A program made the position numbers and the translations under genes. A stretch of DNA of 64,000 bases from Parapristionchus giblindavisi (Eukaryota > Nematoda > Chromadorea > Rhabditida > Diplogasteridae): positions 248,001-312,000 of the forward strand of contig CALSFV010000208.1 in assembly GCA_943737045.1 (NCBI GenBank), read 5' to 3'. A model generated the notes under the pieces. It was given only the letters and a program-made list of their open reading frames with translations, was not told the DNA's origin and ran no database searches. Below are positions 1-17,395 of the stretch, one piece after another (within the stretch, counting starts at the first letter, position 1; each line of letters begins with the position of its first letter).

Positions 1-5849
<5,849 letters not shown>

Positions 5850-7963
5850 TTAAACAAATATTCAAATAAAAATTATTTGAAATACAAAAATAAGGTTACA
5901 AAAAGGAAGAACATACGCGTTTTACTATAATTTCATGTGATTATAAAATCAATGACTGTTTCGCAGCATACAAATGAGTATAAAGATGAATATACAAGAA
6001 ATAAAGTGAAGAAAGAGAGAATAGAGTAGAATCATCGATAACGTAGCGTTGAGGTATTCAGAACGAATTCTCATTGCCCCTAACCCTCCCACTCTTCCCT
6101 TCCCACAACGCTCACGTCCGTCTCTCTCTCTCCTCTCTACTTCCTCTCCTCTCTCTCATCGCTTACCCTCTCCTCTTTCATCTTTCTCTCTCCCCTCATT
6201 CCGTAGTCTTTCTCATTATCATTGCCTAGTTCTCACGGGATAAGAAGCTCTTTCTCGTATTCGAAACTTTTTCCTCTTCTTCTTTTTCTTCTTCTTCTTC
6301 TTCTTTTTCTTGAAACAAAACGAAACAAGGCTGATAAGAGACGTGTAACAGGGACAGATATGAAGGGGAGGAGTGTGAATTAATATGCTGTCAAGTAATA
6401 GGAGGGAAAGGGAGAAAGAGAGTTAGAGAGAGGAAGGGAGGAGAGAGAGGGAGGGGCGAGAGAGAAGGAGGAGAGAGGGAGAGAGGGAGGAGAGAGAATA
6501 GAACAAGTGTAGTGGAATTGTAGTCATGATGTGATCATGAATTGGTGCACAAAACGGATACTTAACGACTATTACTTCTTCTTCTTCTTTTCTCTCTTCT
6601 TAGTCTTTCCTTTTAGCCCCTTAGAACAAATCGACGTGGAAATATAATGAGAAGAAGAAGAAGAAGAATAAGAAGAAGAGGGGGAGGAGGAAAAAGAAGA
6701 AGAATAAGAAGAAGAGGAGGAGGAGGAAAAAGAAGAAGAAGAAGAAGAAGAAGAAGAGGAAAAAGAAAAATAAGAAGAAGAGGAAGAGGAAGAAGAAGAA
6801 AAAGTAGAAGTAGAACAAGAACAAGAAGAACAAGAAGCTCGAATAAGAATTTGTGCAGAAAAAAAGAGAGAAAGAAGGAGTGTGGAGAGGAAAGGAAAAG
6901 TGGAGTAGAGGGTAGGGGGTGAGCGAGAGAGAAGGGGAGGGGAGAGGAGAGTAGAGAGGGATTTGGGTAGAAAGGGAGAAGTATGAGGAAGGAATATGGA
7001 ATGAGTAGAGTGGGGAATATATGCGTATCAGTGGATACAGAAGGGACTAGAGATGAAAGACGAGAATGATGGAGGAATGAAGTGAATGGAGAGGAGAAGG
7101 ATGATTGAGAGAGAGAGGAGGGGAGGAGAGAAAGAGGAGGGAGGGGAGGAGGGGAGAGAGAGGGGACAGAGGGAGAAGATAAGGATGAGAGGAGAGGGAG
7201 GAGGAGGAGAGATAGAAGAGATAGTCACAGTCAGTTCACGTGCCAAATCATTTTCAATGATTACTCTTGACAATCGTTCATCTCTCTCTCAATACTGACA
7301 ACTATCACCCTTCGTCTTCCTTTAATAGATAGTACTAATAATGATGGTCTGTATTGTTTCGATTCAAATGCTTAGCCACCTCTGATTCACGGAATCGGAA
7401 ACGCGGAAGAGTTGGAGTGAGAGAAAGAGTAGGAGAAAGATAGAGAGAGGTGGAGAATGAGAAGTAGAGATAGTAATAGAGCGAGAGTGAGAGTGAGGTA
7501 GAGCGTGAATAGAGAGAGAACAGCGTAAGACTCCTATCGTCTCCTTTTCAATAGGCTTATTTCGTTCACCTTCGTCACCTCACAAAAGTCAATGAAACGA
7601 ATCGTTGCTGAACTTCGTTGAGGCCCCCTTTAGTACAAACACATAGTAGTATATGTAAGAGGAACCGGGAGTGAAACGCAACGCGCGAGAGTGCGGCGTT
7701 GCGGTCTCTCTTGAGCATATCAATGCGAACTCCGTAGCGTTGGGTCATTTTAAAGATTCACGAAAATCTTTTGATTTCACGAGAAGCGGTCATTAGAATA
7801 CTCATCATATAGTTTAGGTACGAAATGCTCTTATCATGCGTGTTTTTCGGTAGATGCAATTAGTATAGAGAACAATAGTGCTCTATTCTTTTTCTGTACC
7901 TTCTTTCTCATCTCTACAATATCCGCCAATTTTTTAGCTTGGATATATACTATAATAATAAAT
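5850..7963. other. Low-complexity intergenic DNA upstream of the SIK-like gene
   Basis: No gene is supported. A pyrimidine-rich stretch (about 6080-6310) is followed by a purine-rich one (about 6355-6500), then by GAA/GGA-rich repeats (about 6640-6830) and further GA-rich sequence to about 7230. Long open frames here encode only Arg/Lys/Glu or Phe/Leu/Ser runs. The CpG-containing stretch near 7676-7740 is the most promoter-like part. Confidence 0.7.
6640..7235. repeat. Polypurine (GAA/GGA/GA) simple-sequence tract
   Basis: The + strand is almost wholly purine for hundreds of bases, mainly AAG and AGG triplets to 6830 and GAGAGG-type sequence after that. Such tracts can form triplex DNA and are mutation-prone; whether this one does cannot be told from sequence. 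Confidence 0.85.
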
Positions 7964-8030
7964 TATCACTGGCCTAGCAGTGATCTACCTCAGAACCTCG
8001 TGTGCCTTGAATAACGGGGGTACCTTTGAC
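7964..8030 (+). mobile_element. Dispersed repeat fragment, copy 1 (retroelement 3'-end-like)
   Basis: About 65 bp starting TATCACTGG, with a short hairpin (ATCACTG..CAGTGAT) and the phrase TCGTGTGCCTTGAATAA, closely matches 58845-58912 in the same orientation. A short conserved hairpin plus GCCTTGAATAA recalls 3' ends of CR1/L2-type non-LTR elements, but the family assignment is a guess. No coding part is attached. Confidence 0.55.
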
Positions 8031-10688
8031 TTTTCTTTAATATATACTGTAAATATCAAACTTCTTTTCATATTCTTTCCTTCGTATACATAATGAATGA
8101 AGGACAACGGGTCCCTTTCTAATTTCGCTATTCCATATTGAAATACGTGACTCTATTCTCCACTACAAATTTCAGTCCTCCTTTTTGTACCCTATCTCTG
8201 ATTCTCTCTCTCCCTTATTCACTCTCACTCTTCTCCCTATGGAAACAGTCCACATTTGTCTCATCACATGTCCTACTCTCGACGAAACCTCATGATTTTC
8301 TTCTACTCTCGATTAGTGTGAATTCATCATCGATGAACATATCCTTCTACAAGGGTGAGGGAGAGAGAGGACATGAGGTCTAACGAGGTGAAGGGATAAA
8401 GATTATTATAGAGATCAAGGACTGAAAGAATGACGAAGAGAGAGAAAATGGACGTGCGTATTCGAGAAAAGAACGTGTGAAATGCTGTGAGCATAAAGAG
8501 TAAAAGTAGTACTTAAAATGACTAGAATGAAAGGTTCTCTCTCCCTTGAGTACCTTTTAATCTATCCGACCATTTTCTTTTCACTTTACTTCTAAAGAAG
8601 ATAAAGAAAAAGAAAAAGAAAAGAAGAAGAATGAAAGAATACGACGATGAAGAGAAGAAGAAGCAGTACTCTGTAGAGTAAGAAGAGAAAAGGGAGAGGA
8701 GTGGAGGGTAGAGACTAGAGAGAAGAGAAGAAGAGAGAAGGACAACAAGTGTCACTCACATAAGAACTTGTATGCTAAACTGGAGAAATAGCGAGAAGTT
8801 GTGTAATAGGTTCGAGAGAGAATCAAGAGGAAGTTGAGAACGAGAATGAATGATAGAGAGGAGAGGGGTGGGAGAAGGAGAGGGCGGGGAGAGGGGGGGG
8901 GGGGGAGAAGAAAGAGTGAGGGGAGAGTGGAAAGAGAGAAGGTTATAGGACACACTCTTCGTGATCTGTGATAGATCATCGATCATTCATTTCCAGTGAA
9001 TGGTTCCAATCAAGAAGAGATGAACTTACTATTATTATAGTGATTATGTGAATTAACATATGTATTGATGCACTGTCCTCCTACGATAAACGGAGGAAGA
9101 ATGGGATGGAAGGCCATGGAGAAGCCTTCTGCAAATGAACCAAAATGATGATGAAGGGAATGGAGGGGTTGGGATGATACGCAATATGAGTATTCCATCT
9201 CATATGTGCGAATGAAGAGTATAGAAGGAGGATGAAGAAGGTCACGGAAAAGAAGAAGAAGAAAGAAGCATAACGATACACATTGATGGGGTATACACAA
9301 TGGCAAAGAAGTCGACAGGCACGTCAAACGATTATGAGATACTTGTGAAGAAGGAAGAAAAAGTACATGAGAGGACCAAGACAATGTGTATGATAATGAT
9401 ATGTCAAAATGTCAAAATTTCAAATATATGTCAATATGTCAAAGTCCAGACAGATCAAAAACCTTTAAAGATGTATCGTGATTACGAAGAATGATGATGA
9501 TATGTGCACACTTTCTATTTTTGTCCCTTTCCGGTTCGAATTAAGAATAGATAGATAATGTGTGATCAGAGTGATGATTTCGCACCAATTAAAGGAGATG
9601 TAGACGAAGAAAAGTTAAAGATTAATGGCGGAGATTGTGATACTATTCTGAGCACACGGAGAAAACGATTGAAAATCAATGATACGCGGTCAGAGTAAAC
9701 TATATCATCTACTGTATAATGGAAAGAATGGCAGAAGAGTAGTATAGAGTAGAGAGAGTAGAATGAGGACTTCTACTACATCTCTATCATCTCTATTCTC
9801 CCTCTTCTTCTCCTTCATCTCTTCCAGGAAGACCACGCCTACTTTTAGACAAAAAAGCTCACCTTATCATGTTTAAGGGTAAATGAATCTTTTCATAATT
9901 GCATAGTCTCCAATGTCTTACAAGACGAAGTGAAATGTGCGAAAAAGAACACATTTATTCATTTGCTCATCATATCATTGCTTATTTAACATTTATTAGC
10001 ACGGGTAACGCAAATTAAAGAAATTTAAACCGAGGCAGACAGAAGACAGGAATGCAACAGTAAGAGGGCGGTAGCTGTATGTATCAGGGGGGTGTCTAAA
10101 TACGAACAAAGTGTCACCTAAATGTGTGAGGAATTGCGGAGAAATGCACAGGACCTGAATGATATATAGGACCCTATTATTATAATCTAGCGAAAGGCTT
10201 TCTACTTCTTGAGAGGAAAGAGAGGATAGAAAGTGTGGGTGATGAAAAGACAAATGATGAAGACTAGAGAATGAATGATCGAAGATGAAGAAGAAGAGGA
10301 ACCAGATTGGACTCATTATCACAGAAAAAGAATCGATAAACTATAAGACAGAGTAGAATGTACGATAACATCAGAAAGAAGAAGAAGAAGAAAGAAAGAA
10401 TAAGAATAAGAACCGAATGCCACAATCGCTTTGTTTCAACGTTCGCACCAGAAGAAAAAGAGGAGGAAGGGTAAGGGGAGGAGGAGGAAGGGGGAGGAGG
10501 AGAGGAAGGGGGAGGGGAGAAGAGGGGAGGAAGACGAAGGGGAGGGGAGGAGAGGGGGTGAAAGTGTGGGAATGGAAAGAGGATAAATGGGATTGATCCA
10601 AGTGAAGAAAAGATTATGAAGCACAACGAGAGAAAAAGTATTAACAGGGCCACGGGGAGAAGAAGAAGAAGAATATACTACTAATCGA
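8031..10688. other. Intergenic, no gene seen
   Basis: AT-rich with polypurine blocks (8620-8760, 8820-8940 including a run of about 14 G, and 10440-10560). Open frames of up to about 130 codons occur on the minus strand, but their translations are Leu/Ser/Phe/Pro repeats from the purine tracts. Nothing else recognised. Confidence 0.6.
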
Positions 10689-13600
10689 TCAGAATTGGAA
10701 ATGGAATAGATTTAGTGTTGTCATGATAATGGAGAAGGCTGCCCATCCGAGGATGGCAACGGGCCATAGTTGACTAGTGAAGGGAGACACATGTTTGGAT
10801 GGCACGGATGATTGGAGCACATTCTTTGCGTATCGACGAGCCTACAAATATTGATTAGATGTCGATTAAAAAAAGAGAGTGTGACATAAAACTAAAGCCA
10901 ACTAAAGACAAATGTTTATGAATTAATTGCATGATTGCAAAATACAATAACTATTGCGCGCCATGTCGATGTGATCAAAATAGGAGACATTTGTATACAA
11001 CATGCCATCATCCATGACTTTATTTCCTTTCTTTTCTCTATCGTCATCGAGATATATGATCCAATCCTCTCTCTCATGCCCCTCTCTCCTCCTCTACTCT
11101 CTCCCCTTTACAGAACGAATGGCCACTTTGTCTTCATTTTCTCTTTTCTCTCTACTCGCCCAGAAATCCGAGATGTGCGGATATGAACGGAGAAGAGAGA
11201 GGAAAGAACCTTTAGATTTAGTTGAGTTTGCAAAAGAATAAAGACCATGTAGAGAGGGAAAGACAAAGTGCTTCGGTTCTTCTTCTTCTACTACTCTTTC
11301 TATCCACTCTTTTCATTAGTACATCTAGATGGACCCAATATGGCCTTCCATTCCACGAATGCATTTCGTCCCTCTTTCTATCATCACTACTTAGATATCA
11401 CATTACTCCCTTCCCCTCTTCTCTTCTTCTTCTTCTTCTTCATCTATAGTCCTACATCACTTAATGAAGTGAATTCTCTCTCTTTTTTAAAGGATCAAGT
11501 GTGTTTACATTATTATATTCTTCATAACTATCACTTAATGTGATATCATTCCCCCTTTTCTTCATCATCAATCTTCTCCGATGATAGAAGAACGGATATA
11601 AGTACCGTAGTCGGGGGGAAATTGATGGATGATGATTATAAGTCCAAATCAAGACGAACGAAGGGCAGGGGAAATTAATGTCTTTGAAGAGGATGTAATA
11701 AATTCATCCATGTACCACACAAAAAGGAGAATACGATATAATGTGATTCCTTAGTGATACATATGGAAAGCAGAAGACTTTTCTCATATACGTAGTTGTA
11801 GCAATCTCATATGTACTCTATCTCTCTCCTTTCTATCTCTAAATGACTCGTGATGAATCCCACGTTGTTTTGATGATATCACCCGCGAGGGACTTACTTT
11901 GATAACAAGAAGGCATGGAATGAGGAATTGGACGAAAACACCCGGATATGATCCAGTGGCCGAGGCGAGAAAGAGGACATTATCAGAGAAGAGTGAGATG
12001 CAGGTGGGAAGAGCAATGGCGAGGACTGGAATCACCACATCCGCCATGTGGCTTCTGTAATGAACAACAGATAATCGTTAATCTATTCTTTAATGTGTCA
12101 GTGCATATATTATTACGTATATTTTAATTTTTACGCTGTTTAGAGAAGATAAATGTATTTTTGTCATTATTGTATGTATATTGTATTAGACATTAGAAAG
12201 AGCGAAAATCTATTTGAAAGCACATAAAGAAGCATGTAGTTCACTACTAAAGACGTCCATAGATCACATCTTGCTTACCTTCGATTATTCCTGACTACAG
12301 TAGGTTCTCCAATAGGATCCGAATCGACTAATCTTTCCTCATCTTCACTAGGAGATCTGCAAAAGATTATCTGGGATTATTATATATATAAGATCAGATA
12401 TAGTATTATTTATGATACTCACGAAAGATAGGTAGGAGGCAAGACGAGATCTCTCAATACTTTGACGTTATTGATGAGTGTGATGGCCACTATGGGATAG
12501 TTGGTGGATAGAGTAAATACGGGGAAGAGGGCCAAGAAATGATCAATGATGAAGTAACCCCATGAAGCATTCTCATCATGAAGGAAGTTGAGTGTGTAGA
12601 CATCCTAAAATGATCACATCGTATTTTCAATTAGGAACGATAAGGTGTGGGATATTCAATACTTTTAGTTATCACTTATATTTATTAGTTTTAACTTCAT
12701 TTTGTCTATTTTCTAGATTTTATATTAAATGGTTGATCTTTGATCTTCGTCAGAAAACTTTGTCTGTGCGCGTAACTTCATCTGTCTACTTCTGCGGAAT
12801 TTATAATCATATGCGCTAATCTCTTTAATCATCTAATCTAATATAATTCGATTATCAATTATTGATCTTTGATTCATGAAGTCTGTTTCAGAGAAACAGA
12901 ACATTATGCATACAATATTTGAAAGATTTTAAATTGAGATTGAAAGTGTGAGTGACCCCTAATCATACCTGAACTTTCTCGAAAGCGAATGATCCAGTCA
13001 GTGATAGAGTAAAGTAGAACAGAATCACAAGGCCGTATACTCCGCCCATCTTAGTGAAGATCATATGTTTGGACCTGAACAATTATAAATTAGTACTCAG
13101 TAAACTACCGTAATCCACTTACGACATAGGAGTTATCAATGATGGTAGAGAGTGATGGCACATGAACGCATAGACAGTCACTCCGAAGAGCGAACCGAAT
13201 CCATGAACATTGAGTGCTGGAGGATGAGCTGCAGCACCCTAGAATCAATCGATATTAAAGGGAGCGTTACCTCTCTCAATGACCTCTTCATTGCGCACGC
13301 TATTTCTCTGTTCTCTAACTACGAGAGATCGTAGAGCGTTGAAGAGACCGTTGACAAAGGTGTCAGCCCCTTTAATGACCGCTCTCACCCTGTCTCTATC
13401 CAATTCTCCCTTTTACTTATATCGTATATTTCTCATTTTTCTTTCTCAAAAGACAGCATACTACAAAATATTCGAATCGACAGTAAGACGTCATGCATTC
13501 GAATTTCCTTGTACTGTTTATGCATAGTCTCAATCCGAATCGTAAGGGTCACATAAACAGTGGCATAGCCCAATATAAACTATTGTTCTCTCACGATTAT

Positions 13601-16013
13601 CGTATAATTGATTGTTTGATCTTTGATCTCTGCATTGGTATGTATAGTATTATTATACCTTGTCCATCAATTGCATGGAGGCGAGAATGATCATGAGAGT
13701 GAAGGCTGAAGAAATAATAATAAATGCGGTGTTATTTATGTTCTTTCAGACACAGATATGCGGAAGCTGTCGATGTGTACAATTTGACGGGTGAGTAATT
13801 GAGGGATAGACTAGGTTTTTCAATTAATACTACTACGTTGATGCGAATGTTTCTTTGAAATACATTGGTCCCATGAATATAACTTCTAGTTTGCCATCTT
13901 TAAAAAATCCCAGCCCATCTCTTTCTGGCTTAATGTGATTTACAAGTTGGAGCAAGACTGTCACTGCAGACAAGTCATTCTTGAAATTGAGCCGAAACTT
14001 GTGCATTTAGAGGTAGATAAATATGCTCGTATATAATTGTGTGAAGAAACTTCGCATAAATCGGATTCAATGCATTCACATATATATCACAAATTCAAAT
14101 GATAATATATTATGCTCAAATGCTCACGTATTTTGCCCTACTATACACCCATATAAATGAATGTAATACGATCGCAAACTCTCTATCGCTTGCCCTCTTA
14201 TCATCTCATATCATTACAAACTTCGCTTCATAATTATCAATATTATCTACAACGGTTCTGGGAAGCAATCGATATCGGTCCATAGAAATATATTTAAACA
14301 CGTGGAAAAATACTCTGATTATATTGCAGCTAATCGGATTAGAGGACTATGCCTATCCATATCTCTATGGTAACAATTTGCTCTGTACAAGAGAACAACA
14401 AAAAGGGACTAACCAGTCCATCTAGATGCAGTAGTCGATAGTTGGAGGTATTTGGTCTTCGTGATTCCAATGATGATCATTGGAGTACAAGCGAGAATGA
14501 ACAGGATGACGGAGAATCGATAGAAGACGAATCGTGAGATCCAATCAGGAAGAAATTCTCGGCATGGAGAATCGGCAGTGTGGGCTGTACTGTTGACGGA
14601 GGAGCTGAAAAAATGGTGGTTACGTTATAGGATGGGGTCACAGTATGAGTATTCTGTGCATCAATATTATTATAAATTCGGACATCCTTTGAAAGTCTTA
14701 CAGATTCTCAATGAAACATATTGATTAGTGAGTAGTGATTCTGTTATCGTTGTGATAACACAGTAAGAGTTGTCTGTAGTATATGATGCTTACCACATGA
14801 CATTCATGAAGCTCTTGGATACGGTAGTGGAATAGATAGCGAGATCTCCGAATAGATAGATATTGAGTGAGAGATAGGAGATGATGACTTCCCATCGAGA
14901 AAGGAACATATTCGCCATCTCACTCTGGAATGACGTCACTACACACCGGGCAGAAATCAAAGACTAAAGATTAGAAGAGTAAAATCTAAAAATCGAATGA
15001 AAAGACCAATCACTGATCACGACACACGCTTACCACTTCTATCTTTTCGGATAGATCGAAGTACTCAGGTCCTACCTAATCAGGATTTTTTAAATCGCAT
15101 AATTAAGCTAGGACTAAAATGCGAAATCTAAAACTGACCACTTCGACTCGTTGAGTGATCTCAAATGAATGATGAGCTACTTCTCCATCTTCTTCACCAT
15201 CATTCTCCTCATCTCGCTTCTTCTTCATGCTAGCTGCATTGGCCACGGATAGCGCCTCGACTACGAATGTAGCAGAGACGTAACTGAATTATTATGGTTA
15301 TTAGTATTTTTGATAAGTTAGTAAATCTGTGGCCTAATATACAGTATCTTTTTTTTTAAATTGCATTTCTGTGCAAATCATGATTGCATGACCATTTCAC
15401 AGAATGCTTAACAAAAAGCTACTAAAATATTGTCATTAAAGTGTTTTATTTGTTTGGCCGGTGTGTAATGTTCTCTAAGAACGCACATGCGATGTTACTA
15501 CCATCATACACTAAAGAAAAGCTGCACAGAAAAGAATAATTCATATTTTTCATTGTAACTGTTACTTCTCAATCTATGATGAATTCATGCATGTCACTAG
15601 CGATGAATCATTAACCCCATCAATGCATTTGAGAATAGCCCCTTTCCTCAATCAATACCTGGTGAAGCATGAAATGCATAGAAGAAAGATGGATAGGAGC
15701 CATCCCGCAGTTTGAAAGGCCTTCGGAAGAGCGAGAGCGCCCGTTCCAACGATTAGATTGAACACATAGAGAAGACCGATCTATAAGAAACAATCCAATG
15801 AAAATGATAACGAATGTGAATGAGAATGAGAACATATGTTTGATTCATTTTACATTTGTAGATATGATAAAAAATTAGTAAGTAATAAAATTCAGTTCGA
15901 AACTAACATGTTAAACGAGAAACAAAGGTACTATCTAGAAGTAAAAGATGGATTAATAAACTAACCGATGTAGGATATGAAAGAGAAGGGTCGTAAGTAC
16001 CTCCACCCGGCAT
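10689..16013 (-). CDS. TMEM104: TMEM104-type multi-pass membrane protein (amino-acid/auxin permease-like)
   Basis: Thirteen exons join in frame: 16013-15966, 15780-15659, 15283-15139, 15075-15034, 14924-14794, 14604-14414, 13705-13659, 13238-13123, 13074-12969, 12604-12423, 12356-12279, 12054-11898 and 10841-10689, giving about 505 aa, close to the vertebrate protein. Landmarks in order: first TM with NLIVGTGALALPKAF; a charged KKKRDEEN loop; EMANMFLSRWE leading into a TM with LFGDLAIYST; GITKTKYLQ; a TM with AFMCHHSLPSLITPMS; DVYTLNF; ALFPVFTLSTNYPIVAITL; and a C-terminal SPFTSQLWP before the last TM. These match TMEM104 (APC superfamily, SLC32/36/38-like fold) along the whole length. The transported substrate is not established for this family to my knowledge. 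The last intron (10842-11897) is the longest at 1,056 bp. A small TTAA-flanked repeat lies in the intron at 13239-13658. The gene is divergent from the ITIH-like gene across about 1.4 kb. Confidence 0.9.
13255..13375. mobile_element. TTAA-flanked MITE, copy 1 (inside a TMEM104 intron)
   Basis: The element lies between two TTAA tetranucleotides and has inverted ends (TTAAAGGG.. / ..CCCCTTTAA, with an inner ATGACCTCTTCA / TGAAGAGACCGTT pairing). A related copy is at 36530-36643. TTAA target sites are characteristic of piggyBac elements, so a non-autonomous piggyBac-like MITE is the best reading. Confidence 0.65.
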
Positions 16014-17395
16014 GGTTCAATCGAATAGATGAAGGGAAGGGGATGGTCTCACTCTTATCAGGTCGATGTCGCTATTCCCCACTACTATCAGAGTATCCTT
16101 CCCATGCAGAGGCAGAGGTCTGGAATAAGATAAGAATTAATGAGAAGAAGAAGGAGGGTGAGAAGGTAACCTATGGTTGTATGAACTTTCTTGAGTAAAA
16201 AGAGGCAGAATGGAGTGTTCAGGATGGCAAACAAATCGCGAAAGTGAAGAAAAGAGAGTGGAAACACTCCAAGAAATGATGATTGAAAGTACAAGAATAA
16301 CATACACGATGGAGAGAACAAACCGAGTAGTCACACGGAAGGGGGTTAAATGGTGCAGGCTCTTATTGCATCTGATGGTTACAGTATGCCAAGATTCCGC
16401 GCGAGACAAAATCGCACGCAATTCTTTGGGGAAAAAATTAATGTAAATCTTACTTTTTCTATTATATTATTGAATTTAGTACTTTGTAATAAAATTCAAT
16501 GAAAATTAACAATTAGAATATGCGTTTTAAATGATAGAGATATTTATCTACAGAGAGGGAAAGAGCTAATTTCGCTACCGTAACTGAAGTAGACCGAACA
16601 GCAATATTGAGAAAAATAACATACCTACATGTGATTTCTAGAGTTGTCAATTGTGCCATTAATCAACAGATATAATAGTGTTGCACAGTCGTAAAAACAA
16701 CACATGACTACGGTATACCAATTAGACAATGTCTAGGGCTTAATCATACATGAAAAGATACAACAATAACGGAAACGATATGAATGGAGAGCAAACAATT
16801 ATAACAGTCATCATACCTCTCCCCTTCTATCTCTCATATCAACATGACGATGACCACAATCGAATGGAGAAGGAAGAGCCATCAATCGATATCATTTGCC
16901 TCTTTTCCATTCCTAATGTGCTTTATCACCCTTTTCTTTCGTCGTTTGTTAATCATTCATTTCTCTTTCATTTGTTCTTCTTTCTCTAGATCTTCCATCT
17001 GCCTTTCATTCTCTCCACATAAAGACGATTGGTACGTTCAGTGACCATAGAGACGGAAGAGTAGGAGGAGACTGAATGCAAGGAGGGAGGAGGAAGAAGT
17101 CCTCATGAACACAATCCTTTTCCATTCATATATATTCCCTATACCCATAACAATCAAGGGGGTGAGTCATTCTCTTACTCTTTCATCCTTCAAACAGTCA
17201 GTCACTTTCACTGTTTAATACTTGCTTGGGGCGGTGAGTGTGGTGGATAACCGTGAGAGACAATAGGAGATAGAGATAATGGCAGAGGTGATTAGAGAAA
17301 GAAAGAAAGAAACGATGACTCAGTTCAGCGATACCATATCAGTGGAGAGTCTACGACCATAATCTCATTCTGCACTCCTTGCAGTTATTCCAACC
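16014..17395. other. Divergent intergenic region (TMEM104 / ITIH-like)
   Basis: No gene recognised. It holds the probable promoters of both flanking genes. A CpG-containing stretch near 16396-16422 (CCGCGCGAGAC..TCGCACGC) stands out in AT-rich surroundings on the TMEM104 side. Open frames here show no protein character. Confidence 0.5.

Noticed and set aside
6621..6922. Overlapping long ORFs on both strands (poly-Phe/Leu and Arg/Lys-rich)
   Set aside because: Direct translation of the GAA/GGA repeat; no domain, no splice or start context.
8522..8986. Minus-strand ORFs of 75-77 codons
   Set aside because: Ser/Leu/Pro products of polypurine DNA in overlapping frames.
9010..9384. Minus-strand ORF of 124 codons
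   Set aside because: Leu/Ser/His-rich composition with no recognisable domain and a second overlapping frame of similar character.
10264..10653. Minus-strand ORFs up to 129 codons
   Set aside because: Pro/Ser/Leu repeats of a G-rich tract, just downstream of the real TMEM104 stop.
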